From UBA3910 sp964626065 (GTDB lineage: Bacteria > Bacillota > Limnochordia > Darwinibacteriales > Darwinibacteriaceae), in contig CAZVDE010000012.1 in NCBI GenBank assembly GCA_964626065.1, forward strand, positions 1 through 47,670: a stretch of 47,670 nt of DNA. Direction: 5' to 3'. Under the pieces are notes generated by a model. The model was not told where the DNA came from. It did no database searches and saw only the letters and a program-made list of their open reading frames with translations. The position numbers and the translations under genes were made by a program. Positions 1-7,931 of this stretch are shown one piece after another. Each line of letters opens with the position of its first letter. Position 1 is the stretch's first letter.

Positions 1-371
1 TTGGAATTGACCACCGCTAACGCCAAAGAGTTGCCCTGGGCAAACAAAAAATGCTCTCGCAAGATTCCGCTGCGGGCAAAAACCATATGTTCTTCAACTT
101 CCAATACCGAGGCTGCGCTGCGGCCCAAGTCAAGTTCCACCAGATCCCCTACAACCTCTTCCCCCCGTATCGCCCTGACCTGTGAATAGGTGTTGGCAGC
201 GATTGTTTCGGCCCGCACTCTCAATTCGGGAATACCCAAGGCCATGCGGTCCAGGCGGATGGTGGCCACGCTGACCGCAAAGGCGGCAGCCAGTTGATGA
301 TCGGTAAGAAAGGGATCTTCCCCCAGCCGCCCTTGCAGGGCGGCCCTGCGTTCTTTACGGGATAAACCCAC
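1..371 (-). CDS. fapR: FapR, fatty-acid/phospholipid synthesis repressor (5' part, cut by window edge)
   Basis: About 123 residues are visible, read from a GTG at 371 preceded by an AAGGGGGG ribosome binding site 7 nt upstream; the rest lies beyond base 1. The N-terminus is a DeoR-type helix-turn-helix (LSRKERRAALQGRL, then DPFLTDHQLAAAF and VATIRLDR). It is followed by GIPELRVRAETIA and EEVVGDLVELDLGRSA, the linker and start of the hot-dog domain that binds malonyl-CoA/ACP in FapR. The family represses fab and plsX genes, which usually lie directly downstream and would be outside the window. A likely FapR box and a promoter sit just upstream, consistent with autoregulation. Identification is by motif and by the adjacent rpmF, a common neighbour. 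Confidence 0.88.
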   Translation of the reverse strand, partial: MGLSRKERRAALQGRLGEDPFLTDHQLAAAFAVSVATIRLDRMALGIPELRVRAETIAANTYSQVRAIRGEEVVGDLVELDLGRSAASVLEVEEHMVFARSGILREHFLFAQGNSLALAVVNS

Positions 372-397
372 GCTGCATCCCCCCTTGGGTTCAGCTT

Positions 398-414
398 TTG
401 GTACCAGGTGGTAA
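398..414. promoter_or_regulatory. Putative FapR operator
   Basis: The 17-bp site TTGGTACCAGGTGGTAA (plus strand) is close to the palindromic TTAGTACC-type FapR box; read on the other strand it differs from TTAGTACCTGGTACTAA at three positions. It lies 9 bp downstream of the -10 box of the fapR promoter and 27 bp before the start codon, where a repressor would block initiation. The match is by eye from a remembered consensus. Confidence 0.55.
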
Positions 415-423
415 ACTGCCTTG

Positions 424-452
424 ATTATAGACTATGGCTGAGCAGAAGTAAA
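424..452 (-). promoter_or_regulatory. SigA-type promoter of fapR
   Basis: On the minus strand TTTACT (447-452) and TATAAT (424-429) are separated by 17 bp. Start of transcription would be near 417, next to the putative FapR operator. The position between the rpmF terminator and the fapR start fits a separate fapR transcript. Confidence 0.65.
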
Positions 453-465
453 GTAAATGGAGACC

Positions 466-488
466 AAAAAAGCGCCCCTCGGGACGCT
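466..488 (-). terminator. Terminator after rpmF
   Basis: On the minus strand the sequence AGCGTCCC/GGGGCGCT forms an 8-bp stem with one mismatch and a very short loop, followed by six T. It lies 15 bp beyond the rpmF stop and separates yceD-rpmF from fapR. Confidence 0.6.
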
Positions 489-502
489 TTCGTGTTCCAC
501 CA

Positions 503-688
503 TTATTTCGCCTTGACCTGCAAAACCTGCCTTCCTTTGTAGACGCCGCAATTGAGGCAAACACGGTGGGGCAGTTTAGCTTCGCCACAACTTGGACAGA
601 TATTAGCATTGATCGGTTCCATCCGCTGCCAATTTGCCCTGCGAGACCTAGTCCTTGCTTTTGAATGTCTTCTTTTTGGTACCGCCAT
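503..688 (-). CDS. rpmF: 50S ribosomal protein L32
   Basis: A 61-residue basic protein starting MAVPKRRHSKARTRSRRANW, the L32 signature. Two CxxC pairs (CPSC and CLNC) make it the zinc-binding form. The ATG at 688 has a GAGGAGG-type ribosome binding site; a longer reading frame upstream is not used. Its first 41 bases overlap the end of yceD in another frame, so the two are likely translationally linked. yceD-rpmF is a widely conserved pair and here shares one promoter at 1253-1281. Confidence 0.97.
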   Translation of the reverse strand: MAVPKRRHSKARTRSRRANWQRMEPINANICPSCGEAKLPHRVCLNCGVYKGRQVLQVKAK

Positions 689-1235
689 AATCTTTCCTCC
701 TCTCTTGCGACTCCGATGCAGATGTTTGCAGTAGTTCAGCCAGGGGCGCCAGGCGGATATCCGTATCCGGGTCGGGGCATGCACACTCCCCGGCGGCCAG
801 ATCCGCTCCACAAGTGGGGCACAGCCCCGGGCAGTCTTCGCGACAGACTGTCTTCATGGGAATACTGACCAGCAGTGTCTCCCGGACCAAACTAGTTAAA
901 TCAAGTTCACGGCCATCCAGTACAGGCCGCGCCTCCCAGTCGAATTCTCCTTCTTCCGCATCTTCGGGTTTACGGGGAATCTCTTCATTCACCACAGCCC
1001 GCAGTTCGGTTTGAAAGGGCTTGAGGCACCTGCTGCAGCGCAGCTTAGCGCACACTGTCAATTCGCCCGTTAGCAAAAACCCATCCCCGGTGTTAGTAAT
1101 AGTCAGCTTGGCCTGAACGGGCCCCTCAACCTTAAGAACTTCCGGGTAAGATTTCACAAATTCGCTGGGTATCTCCTCCTCGACCTGCAAAAAACCGCCT
1201 TTTTGATCAAGTAATGAACCAACGTTCACTCGCAT
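648..1235 (-). CDS. yceD: YceD/DUF177 family protein
   Basis: A 195-residue protein. Family members are linked to 23S rRNA accumulation and are nearly always upstream of rpmF, as here. Two CxxC-like groups are visible: C67/C70 (LRCSRC) and C131, C135, C139, C142 (CREDCPGLCPTCG), with further cysteines at 151 and 153, suggesting metal binding. The ATG at 1235 follows AAGGTGA. The last ~25 residues are a basic, low-complexity tail; its final 13 codons run over the rpmF start. The tail is probably dispensable and may exist only because the stop lies inside rpmF. Confidence 0.85.
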   Translation of the reverse strand: MRVNVGSLLDQKGGFLQVEEEIPSEFVKSYPEVLKVEGPVQAKLTITNTGDGFLLTGELTVCAKLRCSRCLKPFQTELRAVVNEEIPRKPEDAEEGEFDWEARPVLDGRELDLTSLVRETLLVSIPMKTVCREDCPGLCPTCGADLAAGECACPDPDTDIRLAPLAELLQTSASESQERRKDYGGTKKKTFKSKD

Positions 1236-1252
1236 TTCTAATCACCTTATTG

Positions 1253-1281
1253 ATTATACAAAGATTGTATTATTGTGTCAA
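1253..1281 (-). promoter_or_regulatory. Consensus SigA promoter of yceD-rpmF
   Basis: On the minus strand a perfect TTGACA (1276-1281) and a perfect TATAAT (1253-1258) are spaced by 17 bp, 18 bp ahead of the yceD start. It is the strongest-looking housekeeping promoter in the window. Confidence 0.9.
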
Positions 1282-1284
1282 CCG

Positions 1285-2058
1285 CTATCCGCGGGCAGCC
1301 AACCTTCTTCGCAGCGGATCCAACGAGGCCCGAGCCGCCTCGCGTCCCTTGGCGATGATCTCTTCCGCCCTGTTAAGTTGGGTTACGGTAACGTTGCCCA
1401 AATCGGGCCGGATTAAAACGTCCGCATCCAACCCCACCGCACTGACCTGCCTGCCTAAAATGTCAATGGTGCGAAAGATGACATCGGGCAAACCGCGCAC
1501 CCGTCCCCGCAGGGGCGCCCAGCCCACATCGACCGCGATGATGAAATTGGCACCCATCTTGCGGCACACATCGGTAGGCACTCTATTTACCAAAGCGCCA
1601 TCCACCAATAGGCGCCCGCCTATTTCAACCGGGACGAAAATACCGGGGATGGACAGGCTGGCCCGCACCCCATCCGCGATGGGCCCGGAGGCCAAGACCA
1701 CTTCTTCCCCGCTGGAAAGATCGGTGGCAACCACAGCGGTGGGGATGGGCAGATCCTCGAAATTTCCGTTTTTCGTAAGCATGCTCAAAAGTGTGTGGAT
1801 CTTTTCAGACGAAACCAGGCCGCGCCTGGTAATGGTCAAGCTCGCTAAGTCGTTCCAGTCCAATTCCACCGCCATCCGGGCCAGCATATCCAGATCGGTA
1901 CCCGCGGCATAAAGACTGCCCACAACAGCACCCGCACTGGTGCCCGCGATCACATCAATCGGGATTTGCTCCTCCTGCAGAACTTGGAGCACGCCGAGAT
2001 TGGCAATTCCCCGGGCCGCTCCCGCGCCCAGTGCGATGCCCACTTTTAGATCAGGCAT
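1285..2058 (-). CDS. Patatin-like phospholipase (RssA/YchK family)
   Basis: A 257-residue protein with the full patatin layout: glycine-rich oxyanion loop GAGAARG (11-17), nucleophile elbow GTSAG with Ser41, and the catalytic-dyad Asp153 in DGA. It is predicted to be a cytosolic serine acyl hydrolase acting on phospholipids or similar lipids; the substrate is not known. The ATG at 2058 has GAGGTGAGG just upstream, so an in-frame GTG three codons earlier is less likely. It is divergent from ylbJ. The nearby fapR, fakA and degV suggest a lipid-metabolism context, which is inference. Confidence 0.85.
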   Translation of the reverse strand: MPDLKVGIALGAGAARGIANLGVLQVLQEEQIPIDVIAGTSAGAVVGSLYAAGTDLDMLARMAVELDWNDLASLTITRRGLVSSEKIHTLLSMLTKNGNFEDLPIPTAVVATDLSSGEEVVLASGPIADGVRASLSIPGIFVPVEIGGRLLVDGALVNRVPTDVCRKMGANFIIAVDVGWAPLRGRVRGLPDVIFRTIDILGRQVSAVGLDADVLIRPDLGNVTVTQLNRAEEIIAKGREAARASLDPLRRRLAARG

Positions 2059-2112
2059 AAACCTCACCTCACTTTAGTATGAATTAACATAAAGCAGGAA
2101 AGAAGGGAAACG

Positions 2113-3330
2113 ATGGCTCGCAATCGTTTTTTGGCCGTATTGGTCGCCACTGTAACGGTAATAATCGTATTTTACCCGGAAATTGCCTTTCGGGCATCAC
2201 TGGACGGCCTTAAACTTTGGTTTGAAATCGTCCTGCCCGCGCTGCTTCCCTTTTTTGTTATGGCCGATTTACTGATGGGATTGGGTGTTGTGCATTTCGT
2301 CGGTTCACTCTTGGAACCGATCATGAAGCCCCTGTTTAAAATCCCCGGCGTGGGCGGTTTCGCAGTGGCCATGGGCCTGGCGGGCGGCTACCCCTTAGGT
2401 GCGAAAATCACGGGTGAACTGGAGCGCGCGCAGCTGATCACCCCCACCGAAGCGGAACGCCTGGTCAGTTTCGCCAACACCGCCGATCCCCTATTCATGA
2501 TCGGCGCGGTGGCGGTAGGTATGTTTAACCGGCCCGAATTGGGTGCAACTCTCGTAATCGCCCACTACCTGGGTGCTGTCTTGGTAGGTTTTTGCATGCG
2601 CCTGCATAAGGGGAGCGAAAGCCCGCCCCTCAGCCGTCAGGGCGGTTATTTCAGCCGCGCTCTGCGCGCTCTTGATCGGGGCCGCAAAGAAGACGGCCGC
2701 CCTTTCGGCCGGCTGTTTGGCGAAATCGTGCAGAACACCTTCCAGTCCATGCTGTTTATCGGCGGCTGTATCATGATCTTTTCAGTTTTAGTACAGGTCA
2801 TCGGCGCTACCGGGCTGCTCACGCCGGTGCGGTTGGGAATCGCCAAACTGTTAACCCTCTTGAGGCTGGACAGCAACCTGGCCACGGCGGTCGTAAACGG
2901 ATTTTTCGAAACGACTTTGGGTGCCCAAACCGCAAGCCGCAGCCTGGCGCCTATTGAAGCTCAGGCCACCATTGCCAGTTTAGTAATCGGCTGGAGCGGA
3001 TTGTCCGTACACGGGCAAGTCGCAGCCATGCTGGCGGGAACAAAGGCGCGCCTGCGCCCCTACCTTGCAGCTCGCTGCCTGCACGGCATTTTTGCCGCCC
3101 TCTTAACAGCCCTACTGCTGGGACCGGCCCGCTTTATACCGGTCTATTTAGTAAAAGCAGTTCCGGCCCTGAACCAACCGACCTATTTGGACGGCAATTT
3201 CGCCGCCAGATTCTTAGCCGCGGCGCGTCTCGCAGCCAGCCTGACCCTAATGCTGGTCGCGGTCTTAAGCCTGATCTGGCTTGTCAAGCGCATCATTTAT
3301 ATTTCCTTCCGCAGCGGGCATAAGTACTAG
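2113..3330 (+). CDS. ylbJ: Sporulation integral membrane protein YlbJ
   Basis: A 405-residue multipass membrane protein, close in length to Bacillus YlbJ. It has nucleoside-recognition/gate-type repeats: WFEIVLPALLPFFVMADLLM near residue 35 and a related QNTFQSMLFIGGCIM segment near 210. The conserved glycine-rich stretch GLAGGYPLGAK lies near 95. In Bacillus the gene is transcribed in the mother cell and is needed for normal spores; the exact transport role is unresolved. The gene is convergent with the coiled-coil gene, their stops overlapping by 4 bp. The order recG-rsmD-coaD-(coiled coil)-ylbJ is common in Clostridia. I found no convincing SigE promoter in the short divergent gap. Confidence 0.88.
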   Translation: MARNRFLAVLVATVTVIIVFYPEIAFRASLDGLKLWFEIVLPALLPFFVMADLLMGLGVVHFVGSLLEPIMKPLFKIPGVGGFAVAMGLAGGYPLGAKITGELERAQLITPTEAERLVSFANTADPLFMIGAVAVGMFNRPELGATLVIAHYLGAVLVGFCMRLHKGSESPPLSRQGGYFSRALRALDRGRKEDGRPFGRLFGEIVQNTFQSMLFIGGCIMIFSVLVQVIGATGLLTPVRLGIAKLLTLLRLDSNLATAVVNGFFETTLGAQTASRSLAPIEAQATIASLVIGWSGLSVHGQVAAMLAGTKARLRPYLAARCLHGIFAALLTALLLGPARFIPVYLVKAVPALNQPTYLDGNFAARFLAAARLAASLTLMLVAVLSLIWLVKRIIYISFRSGHKY

Positions 3331-3782
3331 TCTTCTTTAGCCAGTTCTTCCTGGCTCTTTTCCACAACTGTCAGCGTTCTTTCCAGCGCCGTGTGCAGAT
3401 TGGCAAAGATGCCCTGTGCGTATTCTCTTGCACCGTCTTCAATTTCTTTGGCCCTGCGTTCACTTTCCTGCAGCAGGCGTTTACTTTCCTCTTGAGCCTG
3501 GCGGTAGACCTCGCTGTTGCGCACTAATTTGCCCGCATACTCTTCCGCTTTGGCAATTATCCGTTCCGCCTGCAGCTGGCTTTCGCTGATCATTTTTTCC
3601 CGTTCGGACGAAACGGCCTCCGCACGTTTAATCTCCCGGGGAATTGCGGCCCTGATCACATCCACCAATTCAAACAATTCATCGCTGTCCAGCAAAATCT
3701 TGCCGATTAGGGGCACTTCCGTTGCTTGTTCGATTAAAATCTCTAACTGGTCGATTAGTACTAACAGGTTCATTTCACTCAC
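3327..3782 (-). CDS. Coiled-coil protein, ATP-synthase b-subunit-like, between coaD and ylbJ
   Basis: A 151-residue acidic, helical protein with no transmembrane segment. After an N-terminal part (LVLIDQLEILIEQATEVP), residues ~45-125 form a long charged coiled coil (ISESQLQAERIIAKAEEYA and on) resembling F0 subunit b or DivIVA-like filaments. Genes of this kind sit between coaD and ylbJ in many Clostridia and are usually annotated only as ATPase-like. The GTG at 3782 overlaps the coaD stop as GTGA and has GGGGAGG upstream; an ATG three codons later is spaced too far from it. Function unknown. Confidence 0.75.
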   Translation of the reverse strand: MSEMNLLVLIDQLEILIEQATEVPLIGKILLDSDELFELVDVIRAAIPREIKRAEAVSSEREKMISESQLQAERIIAKAEEYAGKLVRNSEVYRQAQEESKRLLQESERRAKEIEDGAREYAQGIFANLHTALERTLTVVEKSQEELAKED

Positions 3783-4273
3783 CGCCCGGCCTCCCCATCG
3801 TTATACTTCGCATATAAACGTTCCGCCACAGAGGGACTGACCCATTTGGAAATATCCCCGCCTAGGCTGGCGACCTCTTTAATCGCGGAGGAACTGATAA
3901 ATGAATAGTCGCTGCTGGTCATCATAAACACCGTTTCAATCGAGCTGTCCAAATTGCGGTTCATGGCGGCCAGTTTAAATTCGAACTCAAAGTCGGTAAC
4001 GGCCCGCAAGCCGCGCACAATGGCGATGGCGCTCTTTTGGCGGGCATAATCCACCGCTAAGCCGGAAAAAGTCTCCACGCTTACATTTGTCAGCCCCCTT
4101 GTCTCCGCGATCAGCATCTCCATCCGCTCTTCCACCGTAAATAGGGGAATTTTATGGGGGTTGTGTAAAATAGATAGATAAAGATGATCGAATAAATTGC
4201 ATGCCCGCTTGATGATGTCCAGGTGCCCGTAGGTCATGGGGTCAAAGGTACCGGGACAGACTCCGATTCTCAC
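3779..4273 (-). CDS. coaD: Phosphopantetheine adenylyltransferase
   Basis: A 164-residue enzyme of coenzyme A synthesis that joins ATP and 4'-phosphopantetheine to give dephospho-CoA. The nucleotidyltransferase motif GTFDPMTYGHLDII is at the N-terminus and SSSAIKE near residue 128 matches the second nucleotide motif. The GTG start overlaps the rsmD stop (GTGA) and has AAGGAGG eight bases upstream, so the longer upstream reading frame is rejected. It sits in the recG-rsmD-coaD operon. Confidence 0.95.
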   Translation of the reverse strand: MRIGVCPGTFDPMTYGHLDIIKRACNLFDHLYLSILHNPHKIPLFTVEERMEMLIAETRGLTNVSVETFSGLAVDYARQKSAIAIVRGLRAVTDFEFEFKLAAMNRNLDSSIETVFMMTSSDYSFISSSAIKEVASLGGDISKWVSPSVAERLYAKYNDGEAGR

Positions 4274-4830
4274 CGCAACTCCTCCTTGTGCCCGTAAAAA
4301 TATAAAGCAGTATCGCCATAGCGCTGTTCGCGCCATAATTTGAATTTCGACATGGAAGGCGGAGCATCCTCTTTTTTCCTGCCTTCCGCGATAATTTGTC
4401 CCCCATTCGCTAACAAGGAGGATAAATCCAAACCAGCCAGCGTTTTTTGAATCAAACCGCTGCCGTAAGGGGGGTCAAGAAATATATAATCAAAGGCCGG
4501 CCCCTCCCGCTCTAAACGAGGCAGGACGCGCAGTACATCGGCAGGATAAACCTTGCCGCCCGCCAACCCGGTTTTGGCTATGTTGGCCCGCAGCGTCCTC
4601 ACACTGCTGCGGTTGGCCTCAACCCACACAACGTAGTCCGCGCCGCGGCTCAGCGCTTCCAAGCCCACCGCCCCGCTGCCCGCATATAAATCGAGAAAGC
4701 GGCTGCCGGCCACCGCCGGGCCGAGAATGCTGAACAGGGCCTCTTTAACGCGGTCCGCGGTCGGCCTGGTAAACGTTCCGGGCACACCGGCCAGCCGGAC
4801 TCCTTTCGCTTTTCCCGCAATGACACGCAT
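4270..4830 (-). CDS. rsmD: 16S rRNA (guanine966-N2)-methyltransferase
   Basis: A 186-residue SAM-dependent methyltransferase. MRVIAGKAKG at the start, RPTADRVKEALF, the SAM-binding LDLYAGSGAVGLEALSRGA and the catalytic DPPYG are all typical. The ATG at 4830 follows GAGGTGAG; a frame extending 21 codons further has no good ribosome site. It precedes coaD with a 4-base overlap. Confidence 0.95.
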   Translation of the reverse strand: MRVIAGKAKGVRLAGVPGTFTRPTADRVKEALFSILGPAVAGSRFLDLYAGSGAVGLEALSRGADYVVWVEANRSSVRTLRANIAKTGLAGGKVYPADVLRVLPRLEREGPAFDYIFLDPPYGSGLIQKTLAGLDLSSLLANGGQIIAEGRKKEDAPPSMSKFKLWREQRYGDTALYFYGHKEELR

Positions 4831-4958
4831 GGGCTCACCTCTCTGGAAATCTTTCCCTGTATAAAAAAACGGTTCACCGCCGCATACTAACACTCGAAGA
4901 GAACGACCTCCCCAAAGGGTAAAAAACAGTTTCTCCTCTCCCGAGGGCAGCGGCTGAA

Positions 4959-6977
4959 CTACAACCGTTGCCTTTCTAATTCTGCCCGCAGCTGCGGGTA
5001 CCGCCCTAGCTCAGGATCGGTGGCCAGCAGCCTTTGGGCCTCTGCCGCGCTGAATTCAAGCAGATCCCGATCCTTTTCCAAATCCGCCACCCTAAACAAG
5101 GGCTGTCCCCACTGGCGCACGCCCATCAGATCGCCCGGCCCGCGCAAACGGAGATCTTCTTCCGCGATGAAAAAACCGTCCGTGGATTTGCGGATCACCT
5201 CTAGTCTCTCTTTGGTCTGTTCTCCATAGGTGTAGGCCAATAAAAAGCAGATCCCCGCCTTAGCGCCCCTACCTACTCGGCCGCGCAGCTGATGCAGCTG
5301 TGCTAAACCAAAACGTTCCGCATTTTCAATCACGATCACGGTAGCATTAGGCACATCCATACCCACTTCAATGACGGTGGTGGCGATTAACACATCAATT
5401 TCACCCCGGTAAAAGGAGTTGAAAATTTCTTCTTTTTCCCTGCCCATTTGGCCGTGAATCAGGCCGACGCGCACCTCAGACAGAGGGCCCTGCTGTAGGT
5501 TTTCCATTTCCTGCACGGCCGCCTTTGCCTCTAGATGCTCCGATTCTTCCACAAGGGGAAAGACTACGAAGGCCTGTTCGCCCCGTTTTACGCGCGAAAC
5601 GAGGTAGCGGTAAACATCCGCCCTCTGCCTAGGATCGATCAAACGGGTATCAACCCTTTGGCGCCCTTGGGGCAGTTGGCGGATTTCTGTCGTTTCCAGG
5701 TCACCATAGGCAGTCAATGCCAGCGAGCGGGGGATGGGCGTTGCGCTCATGACTAATAAATCCCCACTGCCCTTGCCTAAAAGGGCAGCCCGCTGCCTAA
5801 CCCCGAAACGGTGCTGTTCGTCAACGATGGCCAGTGTCAGGTGCTTAAACCTTACCTTCTCCGTAATCAGGGCGTGAGTGCCCACCACGACGTTGGCTGT
5901 ACCCTCTTCAATCGCCTCCCGCACCCTGTTTTGTTCTTTACTCGGCAAATTGCTCACCAAAAGTTCCACCTCTACCCCCAAGGGGCCCAAGGCCCGCTGC
6001 AGACGTTTGGCCATCTGCCTGGCCAAGACCTCAGTGGGGACCATCATGGCCACCTGGCCCCCGCTTTCCACCGCCTTTAGGGCACCATATTCCGCGACGA
6101 TTGTCTTACCCGAACCAACCTCGCCCTGGATTAGACGGCGCATGGGACGTGTCGCTTCCATGTCTGCCCCCACCTCTTGCAGGGCCCGCTCCTGGTCTTC
6201 CGTCAGTCGGAAAGGCAAAGACGCCCTATAGGCCTTAACAAGCTTACCGTCAGGCCGGTGAGCGATACCCCGCGCCTGCCCCCACCCGCGCTGTAAATTG
6301 AGATGGAAGAGAAAAAACTCTTCGAAGACCAATCTTTGCCTGGCCCTGCTTTGGCTCGCCCAATCGGGCGGAAAATGTAGTGCGGCCAGCGCTTCGCCTC
6401 GCCCCATGTAGTCTTGCAGGTAAGACTTGGGCAGGCATTCGGGCACTTCGCTGAGGTACTTCAAAACAAAACGCGCCCAGGCCACCCTTTGCTGATTGGA
6501 AATACCGGCAACCAAAGGATAAACGGGCATAAGACCTCGGTGGGCGGGGGCTTCTAGGAAAAATTCGGGCGAACTCATTTCCAAAGTGCTAAACCCCTCT
6601 TTAACCAAGCCATAAACCCACAGGTTCTTAGCCCGCTGCAGCCGGCGGTATAAGTAACTGTCCCCCCTGCCTCGATGGTGCACAAACCAAGTCAGCGTCA
6701 AAATGCCTCCCAGGCTGCCTTGGATAATGCGGCGGCCCTGCGGAATGGGCCGCTCCTGCAGATAAAATAGGGGGCCGGAAACAAGCTGTTCTTCGCCCGG
6801 GCTTACCTCGTGGGGGCTGAGTACCGCTTGGAAGTCCTTATAACTTCTGGGAAAGCTGAACAGCACGTCTTCCAAGGTGGCCAAGCCCAGTTTTTTCAGT
6901 TCTTGGGCGCGCTTCGGGCCCACGCCCGTCAAAACGGTTACAGGCTGTTTGAGCATACTTTGTCCTTGTTCTGTCAT
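4959..6977 (-). CDS. recG: ATP-dependent DNA helicase RecG
   Basis: A 672-residue superfamily 2 helicase that remodels stalled replication forks and Holliday junctions. The N-terminal helix-hairpin-helix/OB wedge (LTGVGPKRAQELKKLGL) is followed by Walker A GEVGSGKT, DEQHRFG (motif II), SATPIPRSL (motif III) and the C-terminal helicase region with GRVGRG and the late LRLRGPGDLMGVRQ-type hairpin. The ATG at 6977 has AAGGGGTGA upstream; an in-frame start 13 codons earlier is less likely. A 128-bp gap without a clear terminator separates it from rsmD. Confidence 0.97.
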   Translation of the reverse strand: MTEQGQSMLKQPVTVLTGVGPKRAQELKKLGLATLEDVLFSFPRSYKDFQAVLSPHEVSPGEEQLVSGPLFYLQERPIPQGRRIIQGSLGGILTLTWFVHHRGRGDSYLYRRLQRAKNLWVYGLVKEGFSTLEMSSPEFFLEAPAHRGLMPVYPLVAGISNQQRVAWARFVLKYLSEVPECLPKSYLQDYMGRGEALAALHFPPDWASQSRARQRLVFEEFFLFHLNLQRGWGQARGIAHRPDGKLVKAYRASLPFRLTEDQERALQEVGADMEATRPMRRLIQGEVGSGKTIVAEYGALKAVESGGQVAMMVPTEVLARQMAKRLQRALGPLGVEVELLVSNLPSKEQNRVREAIEEGTANVVVGTHALITEKVRFKHLTLAIVDEQHRFGVRQRAALLGKGSGDLLVMSATPIPRSLALTAYGDLETTEIRQLPQGRQRVDTRLIDPRQRADVYRYLVSRVKRGEQAFVVFPLVEESEHLEAKAAVQEMENLQQGPLSEVRVGLIHGQMGREKEEIFNSFYRGEIDVLIATTVIEVGMDVPNATVIVIENAERFGLAQLHQLRGRVGRGAKAGICFLLAYTYGEQTKERLEVIRKSTDGFFIAEEDLRLRGPGDLMGVRQWGQPLFRVADLEKDRDLLEFSAAEAQRLLATDPELGRYPQLRAELERQRL

Positions 6978-7017
6978 AAACTCACCCCTTGCAGTTCCCG
7001 CCCCGGCGCATAGCAAG

Positions 7018-7041
7018 AGCCCTTAGGCATGCCTAAGGGCT
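7018..7041 (-). terminator. Perfect palindrome between degV and recG
   Basis: AGCCCTTAGG CATG CCTAAGGGCT is a perfect inverted repeat 15 bp after the degV stop. On the minus strand it is followed only by CTCTTGC, so termination may be partial; the better T tract is on the plus strand. It may reduce read-through from the lipid genes into recG. Confidence 0.5.
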
Positions 7042-7055
7042 TTCTTGGTAGGAGT

Positions 7056-7913
7056 TTACACCGGGTAGATGAATAGGGCGATTGTACCTGCGCCGGTATG
7101 CACCCCAATCGTGGGCCCTATGGAGCCGATGATTATTTCCCGCTCCAGCGGAAGCTGCCCTTCCAAATAGCGGGCCAGCCGTTCCGCATCCTCCCGAGCG
7201 TTGGCATTGCTGATCGCGGCCGTCAATTTACGGTCCGGGTGGCGGTTCTTAAATTCCTCCATCAATTCTCTAATGCGGTTGAGCGCCTTCGCCTTGCCGC
7301 GGATCTTTTCAAAAGGAGCCACCATGCCGTCCTGCACCGTTAAAATGGGCTTGATGCTCAGTAAGGTGCCCATAAAGGCGGAGGCCATGCCGATGCGCCC
7401 ATTTTTCTGCAAATATTCCAAAGTGTCCACCACAAAATAGACCTGCAAATTATCAATAATTGGCTTTAATTCGGCCAGCACCTGCTCCACATCTGCACCG
7501 GCCTGCACCGCTCGCGCCGCCGCGGCGGCGACTACGCCGATCCCCAATGAAGCGCATTGGGAGTCAATTACTTTAACATCTATGTTTGGGTCAAGCATAC
7601 TGGCGGCCAACACCGCCGATTGATAGGTACCGCTCATTTTACTGCTTAAGTGGATAGAAATGATAGTGTCGCCGGGTTGGGCAATGTTCTCGTAAACACG
7701 GACGAAATCAGCCGGCGAGGGCTGGCAGGTGCTGGGAATTTCGCTCTCCGCTTCCAATTTGCGGTAAAACTCTTCCACTGAAATATCGACGCCATCCCGG
7801 TAAATTTCTTCGCCGAATTGCACTGTCAAGGGAACCACATGAATTTGCAGCGTTTCCAGAACCTCTTGCGGGAGATCACTGCCGCTGTCTGTTACAACAT
7901 GGATTTTGGACAC
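7056..7913 (-). CDS. fakB: DegV family fatty-acid-binding protein (FakB type)
   Basis: A 285-residue DegV protein. VTDSGSDLP at the N-terminus, SSKMSGTYQSA near 90 (fatty-acid carboxylate-binding Ser region in the family) and the C-terminal GPTIGVHTGAGTI are diagnostic. FakB proteins hold a fatty acid while the kinase FakA phosphorylates its carboxylate; PlsX/PlsY then use the acyl-phosphate. The gene directly follows a fakA homologue, which supports this role here. The GTG at 7913 has GAGGAGGGG upstream. Confidence 0.85.
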   Translation of the reverse strand: MSKIHVVTDSGSDLPQEVLETLQIHVVPLTVQFGEEIYRDGVDISVEEFYRKLEAESEIPSTCQPSPADFVRVYENIAQPGDTIISIHLSSKMSGTYQSAVLAASMLDPNIDVKVIDSQCASLGIGVVAAAAARAVQAGADVEQVLAELKPIIDNLQVYFVVDTLEYLQKNGRIGMASAFMGTLLSIKPILTVQDGMVAPFEKIRGKAKALNRIRELMEEFKNRHPDRKLTAAISNANAREDAERLARYLEGQLPLEREIIIGSIGPTIGVHTGAGTIALFIYPV

Positions 7914-7931
7914 TTGTCTACCCCTCCTCTG

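Noticed and set aside
4831..4893. Longer start for rsmD, and similar extensions of coaD, recG, rpmB and spo0A-region frames
   Set aside because: Shorter starts have proper ribosome sites and match the usual N-termini of the families.
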